64,000 bases of DNA from Athripsodes cinereus. Lineage: Eukaryota; Arthropoda; Insecta; Trichoptera; Leptoceridae. The stretch lies in contig OX388305.1 of the NCBI GenBank assembly GCA_947579605.1, positions 37,771,542 through 37,835,541 of the forward strand. Direction: 5' to 3'. A program made the translations under genes and the position numbers. Below are positions 56,760-64,000 of this stretch, piece after piece (the first letter of the stretch is position 1; each line of letters opens with the position of its first letter). Below the pieces are notes generated by a model, which was given only the letters and a program-made list of their open reading frames with translations, was not told the origin of the DNA and made no database searches.

Positions 56760-57612
56760 AATTGAATGCATACATACATACCGTCATGTCGCTTCCCTTC
56801 CGGGGTAGGCAGAAAGATCGAGCGACACTTCCTTCTATCCTTGCATACATCTTTTGCTTCCGTCACTGTCATACAATGCTCTCCTGCTCAATGTCCTCAA
56901 TACGTGACTGTTCCGTAGGATCTAATAGACCATTAAAGGATGACGTCACAGAAAAATCATTGAGGGGCATCAGGCATCCCAACACAACAGACGATTACGG
57001 TGTAATATTAGGTGGAACGCCTAAAGAATACCTAATAATCAAAAAAACTGTCAGTGTCGATTTTGTTATTATTTTGTCGTCTGACTTTCTTTTTTTTTCT
57101 CTTATGGCATAACATCCTACAAGGATGATTTGCGCAATCTGACTGTTTGCCCCCCAAGTAAAAGCAAATCCATAGACAAGACCACGTGACCTTTAATGGT
57201 CTATTTAAAATTCAAATGATCTTACCATTTGATCCTCGGACATCACGTTTCCGAGCACCATATCTGTCAGCCAAATATATTTTCTTGGTCATTATGTCCT
57301 CATTCATGCTTTTCAAATTATGGGTTTTTCCCACCACTTTCTCCTGGATTGTTTCTCCTCGTTTGCCAGAAGCACTCCCCCCAACAAAATCCTCCCTAAA
57401 ATTACAACATGTCCAAACCATCATAACTAATTTACATATCCTTGTTATTACACTAACTTTCATTCCACATTCCTCTCGTATAGCACTGTTACGCACACAA
57501 TCTCTTAGACTTTTACCACACATCCTTCTCAACGATCTCATTTCTACTGCATTTATGCCACTTTCATCCTACTTTAACCATGTCCACATCTCACTTGCGT
57601 GAATTAGTGTTG
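56760..57612 (-). pseudogene. ATAG-tail LINE, longer C-terminal copy, split by a MITE
   Basis: The minus strand from 57612 reads ILVPTLIHASEMWTWLK, INAVEMRSLRRMCGKSLRD, IREECGMKVSVITRI, then MTKKIYLADRYGARKRD. After the insertion at 57203-56924 it resumes with the CMRNCMTV equivalent and ends in the SAYPGREAT equivalent. INAVEMRSLRRMCG is typical of this insect LINE ORF downstream of the RT domain. Frameshifts are present. Confidence 0.8.
56924..57203. mobile_element. MITE with TAGACC ends inside a LINE fragment
   Basis: Ends tagaccattaaaggatgacg (56926 onwards) and cctttaatggtcta (to 57203) are inverses. The flanking LINE reads on across the site in the related copy at 27800-27840, giving the empty-site comparison. 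The exact duplication (TA or none) is ambiguous by two bases. Confidence 0.8.
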
Positions 57613-57734
57613 GCACTAAGATATAGCAGAGTGCATCAACATTAAGATTAAACAAAGAATACTTGCCTAAGGTTTTAGATCCGATGTTTTATTGAATTTC
57701 TAAAATTGAATTTCGAATATCCAAAATCACACAT

Positions 57735-58100
57735 GAATGTAAAGAATGTGTGATTTTGGCTATTCGCGAACGCGAATAGCGAATATTGACTTGCTTAGAT
57801 TTCTACTATAGGTATAGCTCAATCATTAAAATTTCTACCCCCCCCCCCCCCTCGCCGAATTTTCAAAATGGTATAGGAATTTAAAATATTTCAAAACTTC
57901 TCGATTTTCTTAAAGAATATTTTCTGGCAGTACATTTTTCTACAATGTACCGGGTAATTATCCGGTACTTTTACCGAATATCCGATACTTTATAACCGAA
58001 ATAATATTCGCAAAACATTCGCATATTTTTTGTGAATACGAATGCGAATGCGAATACTTTGAAATATGCGAATGCGAATACGAATATTCGTTACATCACT
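57735..58100. mobile_element. hAT-like MITE, left end damaged
   Basis: Internal match to 24029-24386 (ttgacttgcttagatttcta, caatgtaccgggtaa, ccgatactttat) and intact right end attcgttacatcact. A run of 13 C lies at about 57838-57850. The left end has been replaced. Confidence 0.8.
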
Positions 58101-58261
58101 TCTATATAATAATTGAAAAGTACTGCAAACTCAATTTTCCAAACAATGGAGTTATGAAGCTACAAAATTCTGGAGTAAGGCGCTTAACTATGATACCATA
58201 AACAGTTGATTATTTTATATCGAATAGTAATTATTACTACTACTCCTTGTACTACTACTAC

Positions 58262-58779
58262 TAGTGATGTGAGAAGAGAAAATTCTCCAGAGAAATTTCT
58301 CGAGAACGAGAAATTTCTCCTCTGATGGAAGAGAAATTTCTCTCCATAATTCTTCTTAGTGGTATTATTACCTTTCGCCCAGTATACTTCGCAGCCAACC
58401 TGATTGATCCAAAAATTTGTGGGGCTGATTAAGGCCCAAATCAGAGGTTATTAACACTTTTTTCCATGTAAGTACCTGCAATTTTTTTTAAACTTAAATA
58501 TGGGCATGTGGGGTGTCAACCATCAAGATTTTTTATCAGTTGTTAGCACTTTTTTCTATGTAGGTACTTAATATTTTTTTGTTTCCATAATTAATTGTAG
58601 CTATATTGGTGAAAAATTGTCTCAACATTTGTACATTGTTATTGATTGATTGAATAAAGTGTTTATTATTATTATACTCTTAAATAAAAAATAAAAAAAA
58701 TTCTCGGAAAATTCTCTACTTCGAGAAATTTACCGAGAAATTTCTAGAATAATTATTTCTTGAGAATTCCACAACACTA
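58262..58779. mobile_element. hAT-like element, second copy of 46522 family
   Basis: It starts tagtgatgtgagaagag and ends ttccacaacacta. Shared interior includes cctgattgatccaaaaattt and ggcatgtggggtgtcaa. The flanks show no clear 8-bp duplication, being inside an (act)n run. Confidence 0.8.
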
Positions 58780-58794
58780 CTCATATCCCATCGC

Positions 58795-59020
58795 AGCATA
58801 TTATACCAAAAGTGGGGTAGCCAGCAAACCAGTCGCATACAATAAACATGCAAGCTGTCTCATTGCCAACAAAAAATTAAGACATAGAGATGGGTGACAA
58901 ACCTCATTGCCGAATTTAAAATGTAAAATATATTTACGAACATCTTAGATATATTTTACATTTTAAGTAAGCCTTTAACAGGCCACGTCAACTTACGGAA
59001 GAGTGGAAGACCAATATTTT
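58795..59020 (-). mobile_element. Family-B retroposon copy
   Basis: Reverse copy with ccaaaagtggggtagccag, ataaacatgcaagctgtc, agagatgggtgacaaacctc and ggccacgtcaacttacggaa. Confidence 0.75.
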
Positions 59021-59266
59021 GTCTGAGGCTGCATGGGGTGAATGATAATAATTACGTACCTACATTAAAATATGATTGATTGATAATGAGTTGAAGAATT
59101 TTCATAAAAACATGATTTACCTACATAATTTTTGTTGTTATTTATGATAATTTAATGACCTGAAATTTTCTCTTTTTTAATTCTAAACAAGAAGTTTACA
59201 AGAATTATAAACACGATATAACAGCATTAATTATATTCAAGTACCAGCCTTTTATAACTAATAATA

Positions 59267-59821
59267 CACTCGATTCCGCTTAATCGGGACACATCGGGAC
59301 TTGGACATTTTGTCCCAATTAAGCGGCTGTCCCAATAATAGTAGTAGTAGCCCAATTAAGTGAATTTCACATTTTTTTTAAATTTATTTATTTGGTTTTG
59401 GCAACTAAGGTCATTAACCAGTAATACACACATAACAATAAACAATGCATATTTTTTTTCAATAATTTTATTTTATATAAGTACCTACTATTGAAAACTG
59501 TAAATTACATATAGGTACCTACCTAATACAAATTATCATTTAAATTACAAATATGTACTATAAGCTTTTAAGAAAAAAAAAATCCTTATTAAGATGATAC
59601 ATACAATTTAATTCAATTCAAAAATGAGAATTCTCTGTACATATTTTTTATTGAGAATATGTGTAACATAATATGTGCTGTGATCTTAAATTTACTGTCC
59701 TAATTAAGCGGAATGTTGTCCCAATTAAACATATAAATTTACTATTGGTTTCTTGGTTTGGTTTCTGTTCTTTGAGATTTGTCCCAAATAAGCGGCTGCC
59801 CCAATTAAGCGGAATCGACTG
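59267..59821. mobile_element. Non-autonomous pogo/Tigger-like element
   Basis: cactcgattccgcttaatcg and its inverse (cagtcgattccgcttaatt) lie at the ends with TA on both sides (59265-59266, 59822-59823). Inner copies of tcccaattaagcgg repeat near both ends. No transposase is visible. Confidence 0.88.
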
Positions 59822-59874
59822 TATATACAAACCTAATTACTTGAGTTTCCTGACCCAACAGTAGGTGCTATAGC

Positions 59875-59942
59875 CCAGTGTTCCGCAAAGCGTGTGCCGC
59901 GGCACACTGGTGTACCGTGGTCATCAGTTGGTGTGCCGCGGA
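59875..59942 (+). mobile_element. hAT-like transposon left end
   Basis: cagtgttccgcaaagcgtgt followed by gccgcggcacac and ggtgtgccgcgg looks like the GC-rich subterminal region of hAT elements. The opposite end was not found. It directly precedes the prolyl hydroxylase fragment. Confidence 0.45.
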
Positions 59943-59954
59943 AAAAAATTGGCA

Positions 59955-60442
59955 TACTTATATTGATTATCAACTGGGAGATGTTCATTCAGCATTGGAA
60001 AAAATTCAGAATTTGAATTTAGTAGATCCTAATTTTGATTTAATACTGAATCACACAAATGTTTTTCAAGATATTTTAACAGACAAGGAAAGTAAAGACA
60101 CATTTTTAGAAGCCAATTTGAGCATGGCGAATGAATCAGATTATCAGAAATTATGTAGGGAAGAGGGAAGCTCTTGGTATACCTCCTAGTGTTATGAAAG
60201 ATTTAAAATGGTACTATACAAGTACATGGTATCTCTTCACTCGGATTGCTCCATTTAAAGTGGAAGAGTTGTATTTGAAACCTTATATAGTTATGTTCCA
60301 CGACGTGGTAACAGAAGATGAAATTGAATATTTCAAGAATGAAACCAAACCATATTTACGTAGATCACAAGTATTTTTGGATAAACCTTCAGAAAATAAT
60401 AAATATTCTGATACCAGTGCGGATGAAGTGTATGTTGAGTGA
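59955..60442 (+). pseudogene. Prolyl 4-hydroxylase alpha-subunit-like processed fragment
   Basis: Two overlapping frames joined by one frameshift near 60160-60170 read IDYQLGDVHSALEKIQNLN, SMANESDYQKLC, then FTRIAPFKVEELYLKPYIV and MFHDVVTEDEIEYFKNETKP. This matches the end of the peptide-binding region and the linker into the catalytic domain of the collagen prolyl 4-hydroxylase alpha subunit, where (Y/R)LAP.K.EE..L.P.IV..HDV is characteristic. The Fe(II)-binding His-x-Asp...His part is missing because the frame stops at 60442. There are no introns over 490 bp. I infer a retrocopy or captured exon; it cannot be an active enzyme. Confidence 0.75.
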
Positions 60443-60549
60443 TATTCTTCCCTCACTCAGGTGTGAAAATCCAGCTAAATGCAAAAACTTCGTTTAACAT
60501 TATATTATCAAGCGATATCCAAATCGTCAAACAACGACGACAATAAATA

Positions 60550-61182
60550 CAGTGGAACCTCTCATAACGAGTTTAATTCGTTCCAGACTCTTACTCGTTA
60601 TGCGAAACACTCGTTATGCAAAACATTTTTTTCTATAGAAATCAATGTAAAATACGATAATGCGTTCCATGTCGAAAAAATAAGTATTCTTGGAGTACCT
60701 ACTCAATGATTTTTTTTTATTAACGTTTATTCAGATAAAATTACTTATAAAAGAGTGTAACAACTTGTAATACAATTTCGATTAGGAAAAAAGTACCTAA
60801 ATAAAAATATGAATTTATGACAAATTCAAATATATTTAATATGGATAAATATACAATTTGTAACAACAATCATTTATCTATGATTATACAATAGGAAAAA
60901 CATAATTCATTCCCTCCAATTTGAGCAGAGCTCTTGCTTTGAGGGATAAATAACCATTTTTAACTATAAAACTAACCGTAAACGTAGCCATTTCGTAGAC
61001 ACTCTTGACACTCCCTTTGAAGCATCCATCTTATTAATTTTATCTTTGTTCTTGAGAATAGTGCAGATCGTTGACGTTGACCGATAGTTATGCCACGCTA
61101 ACACCTCGTTCTCGCTTTTCAATGATTTTACGTTTTATTTCATAATTCTGTCTGTCTTCTTGTGTTTTTTCTTCGGGGACAT
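60550..61182 (-). pseudogene. Tigger-like element with decayed transposase N-terminus
   Basis: The left end cagtggaacctctcataacg follows TA (60548-60549). On the minus strand from 61182 the sequence reads MSPKKKHKKTDRI, then in shifted frames KRKIIEKRE, and NYRSTSTICTILKNKDKI followed by NKMDASKGVSRVSTKW. The last part is the second helix-turn-helix of the psq/CENP-B type DNA-binding region of Tigger transposases (ST...LKNK.KI). Stops and frameshifts abound and the DDE core is deleted. No right terminal repeat was found after 61182. Confidence 0.7.
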
Positions 61183-61295
61183 TTTTGAACGGGTTATAAT
61201 ACTTTGCACATAAAAAAAAATACTAATAATATCAAAACTAAGGTGCTAACGGAACAAGTGCTAAATACACACTGATCCTAGGTAGCACAGATAGC
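61183..61295. other. No gene recognised
   Basis: Short AT-rich link between the Tigger-like remnant and the direct repeat. Confidence 0.3.
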
Positions 61296-61520
61296 TATAT
61301 AACTACCTACTCACTTTTAGACCTATTTGAAACTCTTTGCGTATTAATTTAAAGGTACACTGGTGATCATACAGCTGCATAATAGCTGTCAGTGATACTT
61401 AAACAGGTTAGGCTGTTTAAGAGCTGCATTAAGGCTGATTAAGACCGACAAAAATGACTCTATTCAGCATTCAACATTTTCTAATGCCTTGATCGTAATA
61501 AGGACTGTTTGGTGAATAAA
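61296..61520 (+). repeat. Left copy of a 220-bp direct repeat
   Basis: agatagctatataactac, taaaggtacactggtgatca, tacttaaacaggttaggctg and gattaagaccgaca recur in the same order at 62460-62690 with few changes. Spacing between copies is about 1.16 kb. Confidence 0.9.
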
Positions 61521-62097
61521 ATTACGCCAAATGCTGTATAAGAAGGTATTTGTGAACTCCTATTACACTGACTTATTAAGGGGGCAGGTGTGAACTATTA
61601 TGAAGTGAATAGCTGTATAATAAGTGATATGTGGCCCGTATTACAGCTTATAGCTGTATGCAGTTTACATGTGTAATTTTATTCAGTTTTTTGTTGATTA
61701 ACAGTACATGAGTAAGAGAGAGTGAACTATTAGACAGCCTTTTGCAGAATATAAGAGTTTTAACTATTCACGTCACTGTTTAACATGAATCCACCATTTT
61801 ATTGTATAACCTATAAATATTCTGATTTATTTCTCAACTTTTATGATGTTTTGTGTATGAATTAAGAATTAATTGCATTGGTTTTTACTTCCTAATATCA
61901 TAATAATAATTTTTGATCTTATTATTCCTTTCAAAGCACTAAAAAATATTTTGTCAAGTTTTCATCACAGCTTATTTATATCACAAAACTAATTAAAAAC
62001 AGAATATTTTCGTGGCGCAATAAAATTTTCTTAGATAATATATATGTATAATATCAGTAAAATTACGTTCCCATTAATTTTTCTTCTATTAATTTGT
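61521..62097. other. No gene recognised between the direct repeats
   Basis: AT-rich. agctgtataa-like phrases (61607, 61645) echo the direct repeat, suggesting an older extension of it. Confidence 0.35.
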
Positions 62098-62234
62098 AAA
62101 ACAAGCGGAGGTGGCGCGAGGTTGTGAAGCAAGACATGAGAGACTGCGGAGCTTCCCCGGAGGACGCACAGAATAGAGCCGAGTGGCGGCGAAAGACAAA
62201 AATGGCAGACCCCACCATCATGTGGGATTAATAA
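62098..62234 (+). pseudogene. LINE ORF C-terminal fragment (RWREVVKQDM type)
   Basis: It reads RWREVVKQDMRDCGASPEDA, then QNRAEWRRKTKMADPTIMWD and a stop, followed by (gaga)n at 62243-62254. This is the C-terminus of another insect LINE family (compare EDA..R..WR..T..ADP). Only 45 codons remain. Confidence 0.8.
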
Positions 62235-62459
62235 TTGCCCAGGGAGAGAGAGAGAGAATTTGTAAAACAACGTACTTATACCAGGTAATATAAAAATATT
62301 ATCCACCATTTATATTTTATACTTAATCAAATTCACTCCACGAAGCATAAAGTGTTTGCAATAAATTGGCAGCTAGAGGTTGCTTAAATAAAATGTTTCA
62401 CAAACAGCTTTTCCCGGATTAAAATATGAATTAGAGTGTACATGTGACATACCTACCCA

Positions 62460-62690
62460 GATAGCTATATAACTACTCACTTTTAGACCTATTTGAAACT
62501 CTTCGCGTATTAAGACTCTTTTAAAGGTACACTGGTGATCATACAACTGCATAATAGCTGTCAGTGATACTTAAACAGGTTAGGCTGTTTAAGAGCTGCA
62601 TTAAGGCTGATTAAGACCGACAAAAAATACTCTATTCAGCTTTCAACATTTTCTAATGCCTTAATCGTAATAAGGACTGTTTACTTCCTT
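62460..62690 (+). repeat. Right copy of the 220-bp direct repeat
   Basis: Same order of motifs as 61296-61520, with a small insertion (gactctttt near 62515) and scattered substitutions. Identity looks above 90% by eye. Confidence 0.9.
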
Positions 62691-63023
62691 ATATCAGAGG
62701 TAGGTACCACTGATAGTATTGGACGCCTTCAATAAATATAAAATGTCCAATGAACATCAAGGGATACATGAAATCGGCTACTCGGATTGCACCCTTACCT
62801 CACACCCGGATATTTCAGGAGTCACAGACTCCTATTTATCCTGTTTATCCATACGTTCAAATTAAAATTGTCTGAATGATCGGCCGGCTAAAGCCGTCAT
62901 CGTGGGAATCATTTATACGCTAGAACAATATCTACACGTGAATTCTCACTGTGTTTTATAAGAATGAATTTCGAAGCCTTCAGTATGTCTCCTGGTAGAA
63001 TTGGACAAAGCACATCTTGAGAT
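62691..63023. other. No gene recognised
   Basis: Contains ggccggctaaagccg at 62882, a short palindromic patch, but no ORF. Confidence 0.35.
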
Positions 63024-63335
63024 ACACTGAAAAAACAAATGGATTTTATCATCTCATTCCAAGAATTTTTACTCTCTCAAACAATTCAAGAGACTATTGC
63101 CTTGTGTTAAGAATATTTCCTTGAATTAAGTAAATCAGCTCTCTCCAATGAAAAAAATATTTTTCTCATTTCAATAAACATTGTTTCTTGCTGTAAGAAT
63201 TTTTTTCTCGTTCTGAGTAATACGAATATCTTGGATTAAGTAAAAACACAAAACTTTGATTGAAGAAAACGTTTTGTTGATTCAAAAAAATATATTCTCA
63301 AATGAAGAATCAAGTGTAAATTAATTTTGTGTATT
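63024..63335. repeat. Low-complexity region of repeated ttcaagaa/attaag motifs
   Basis: Starts cactgaaaaaacaaat and continues with irregular repeats of tcaaga, ttgaattaag and ttttctc on both strands. It has the look of a transposon subterminal region next to the candidate exon at 63576, but I cannot name a class. Confidence 0.45.
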
Positions 63336-63575
63336 CTCTCCATGAAAACGGGTAACCCCAGAATGTTTAGCGATTTCGTACGAACATATACGATTGCTTT
63401 ATTCGGTTTTTAAAGATACATTTCGGGAATCATCGTGTTATTAATCTCGAGTTTTTGTTCTATCAGGATCAAGTAATTGTGATCAATCGTGGCGTTGGAA
63501 GTACCTATACGTATTTGAATATTCGTTTTTTTAGTGCTGTTATTTCGGTGTTAGTTAAGTTTTGTAAAAGGAAGA

Positions 63576-63669
63576 ATGGATAATAATAATATGTTTAGTC
63601 CGAGTGACGAAGAGTTTTATGTTTATTTAAAAGCTTCAGTGTCGGAACAGATAGCACAAAAATTTATCG
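63576..63669 (+). CDS. Candidate first coding exon of an unknown gene
   Basis: ATG at 63576 opens a frame reading MDNNNMFSPSDEEFY then VYLKASVSEQIAQKFI, ending at a strong donor G|GTGAGTAC after one base of the next codon. The upstream 150 bp is less AT-rich than the surroundings and lacks stops of interest. I do not recognise the protein. An acidic N-terminus of this kind occurs in host genes and in first exons of DNA-transposon proteins, and the odd repeat at 63024 makes the second possibility real. The following intron contains a LINE tail and the window ends before exon 2. Confidence 0.5.
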
Positions 63670-63749
63670 GTGAGTACCTATAACATTGTTTATCATTTTA
63701 CATTTTAACATCCAGCGCTGTTATGACATAATCATGACAAAATAAGTTT

Positions 63750-63958
63750 AAGATAAGTTTGTATACTGGCGGGTGCTATAGTTTTATATTGCTGCATTGT
63801 ATAGTTATGTGTATGTGTGTGTGTGATAAGTAAATGTAACTGCGTTTGAAATAATTGTTGTATTGCATCGAACTAAATATGATTTTTGTATATGTTTAAT
63901 GGCCTTGTGCCGTATATGTTGTTAAATAAATAAATAAATAAATAAATAAAATCGCAAA
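63750..63958 (+). mobile_element. LINE 3' tail, complete (uninterrupted) copy
   Basis: It reads gtttgtatactggcgggtgc, tatattgctgcattgtatag, (tg)n, ttgttgtattgcatcgaact, ggccttgtgccgtatatgtt, then (aaat)n. It is the intact reference for the interrupted copies at 21051 and 32687. Confidence 0.88.
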
Positions 63959-64000
63959 TGTCACATTTAAACTGCCCCAGATTTACAAAGTCGTTACTGG

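Noticed and set aside
57186..57602. 138-codon plus-strand ORF
   Set aside because: It is antisense to the better supported LINE fragment that contains INAVEMRSLRRMCG.
61296..62690. LTR retrotransposon
   Set aside because: The direct repeats lack TG...CA ends that I could define, and there is no primer-binding site, polypurine tract or gag/pol between them.

Overview
This window looks like AT-rich genomic DNA from an insect, most likely a moth or butterfly. The evidence is a spliced host transporter gene with short exons in long introns, an R1-clade retrotransposon, tRNA-derived SINEs, many LINE 3' ends tailed with (ATAA)n or (ATAG)n, and dense miniature DNA transposons. The species assignment is inference; no database was searched.

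Host genes. Four coding exons of one monocarboxylate-transporter-like gene (SLC16 family, minus strand) lie at 14101-13873, 6874-6770, 6252-6109 and 5583-5457. Their splice phases join into one open frame from an initiator ATG. The rest of the gene should lie beyond the left edge. A short spliced-looking first coding exon of unknown function sits at 63576-63669 (+). A prolyl 4-hydroxylase alpha-like fragment at 59955-60442 is intronless, frameshifted and truncated, so it is a pseudogene.

Retroelements. The longest intact ORF (2318-4249) is a 5'-truncated R1-clade reverse transcriptase. Broken C-terminal ends of at least five other LINE families are scattered throughout (for example 9393-9905, 14685-14880, 38908-39192, 48115-48330, 56760-57612). 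Two tRNA-derived SINE families and one abundant tail-sharing retroposon family are present. Two Penelope-type retroposon ends carry convincing hammerhead-ribozyme folds (21643-21707 + and 43022-43085 -), and a third weaker candidate lies at 38045-38100.

DNA transposons. There are pogo/Tigger-like elements with TA target duplications (9985, 30922, 32752, 59267, 60550), hAT-like elements with exact 8-bp duplications (15429, 24029, 42606, 46522), a piggyBac-like element at a TTAA site (44718) and a TAGACC-ended MITE (40843, 56924). Many are nested, and the interrupted hosts give internal proof of insertion. The clearest stack is a hAT element inside a SINE inside a LINE tail at 15361-17540.

Tandem repeats include a 63-bp array (25691-26128), a 59/70-bp array split by a LINE (50080-50815), a 144-bp repeat (410-725) and a degenerate ~52-bp repeat (27120-27378). 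Stretches with no recognised gene are listed individually.
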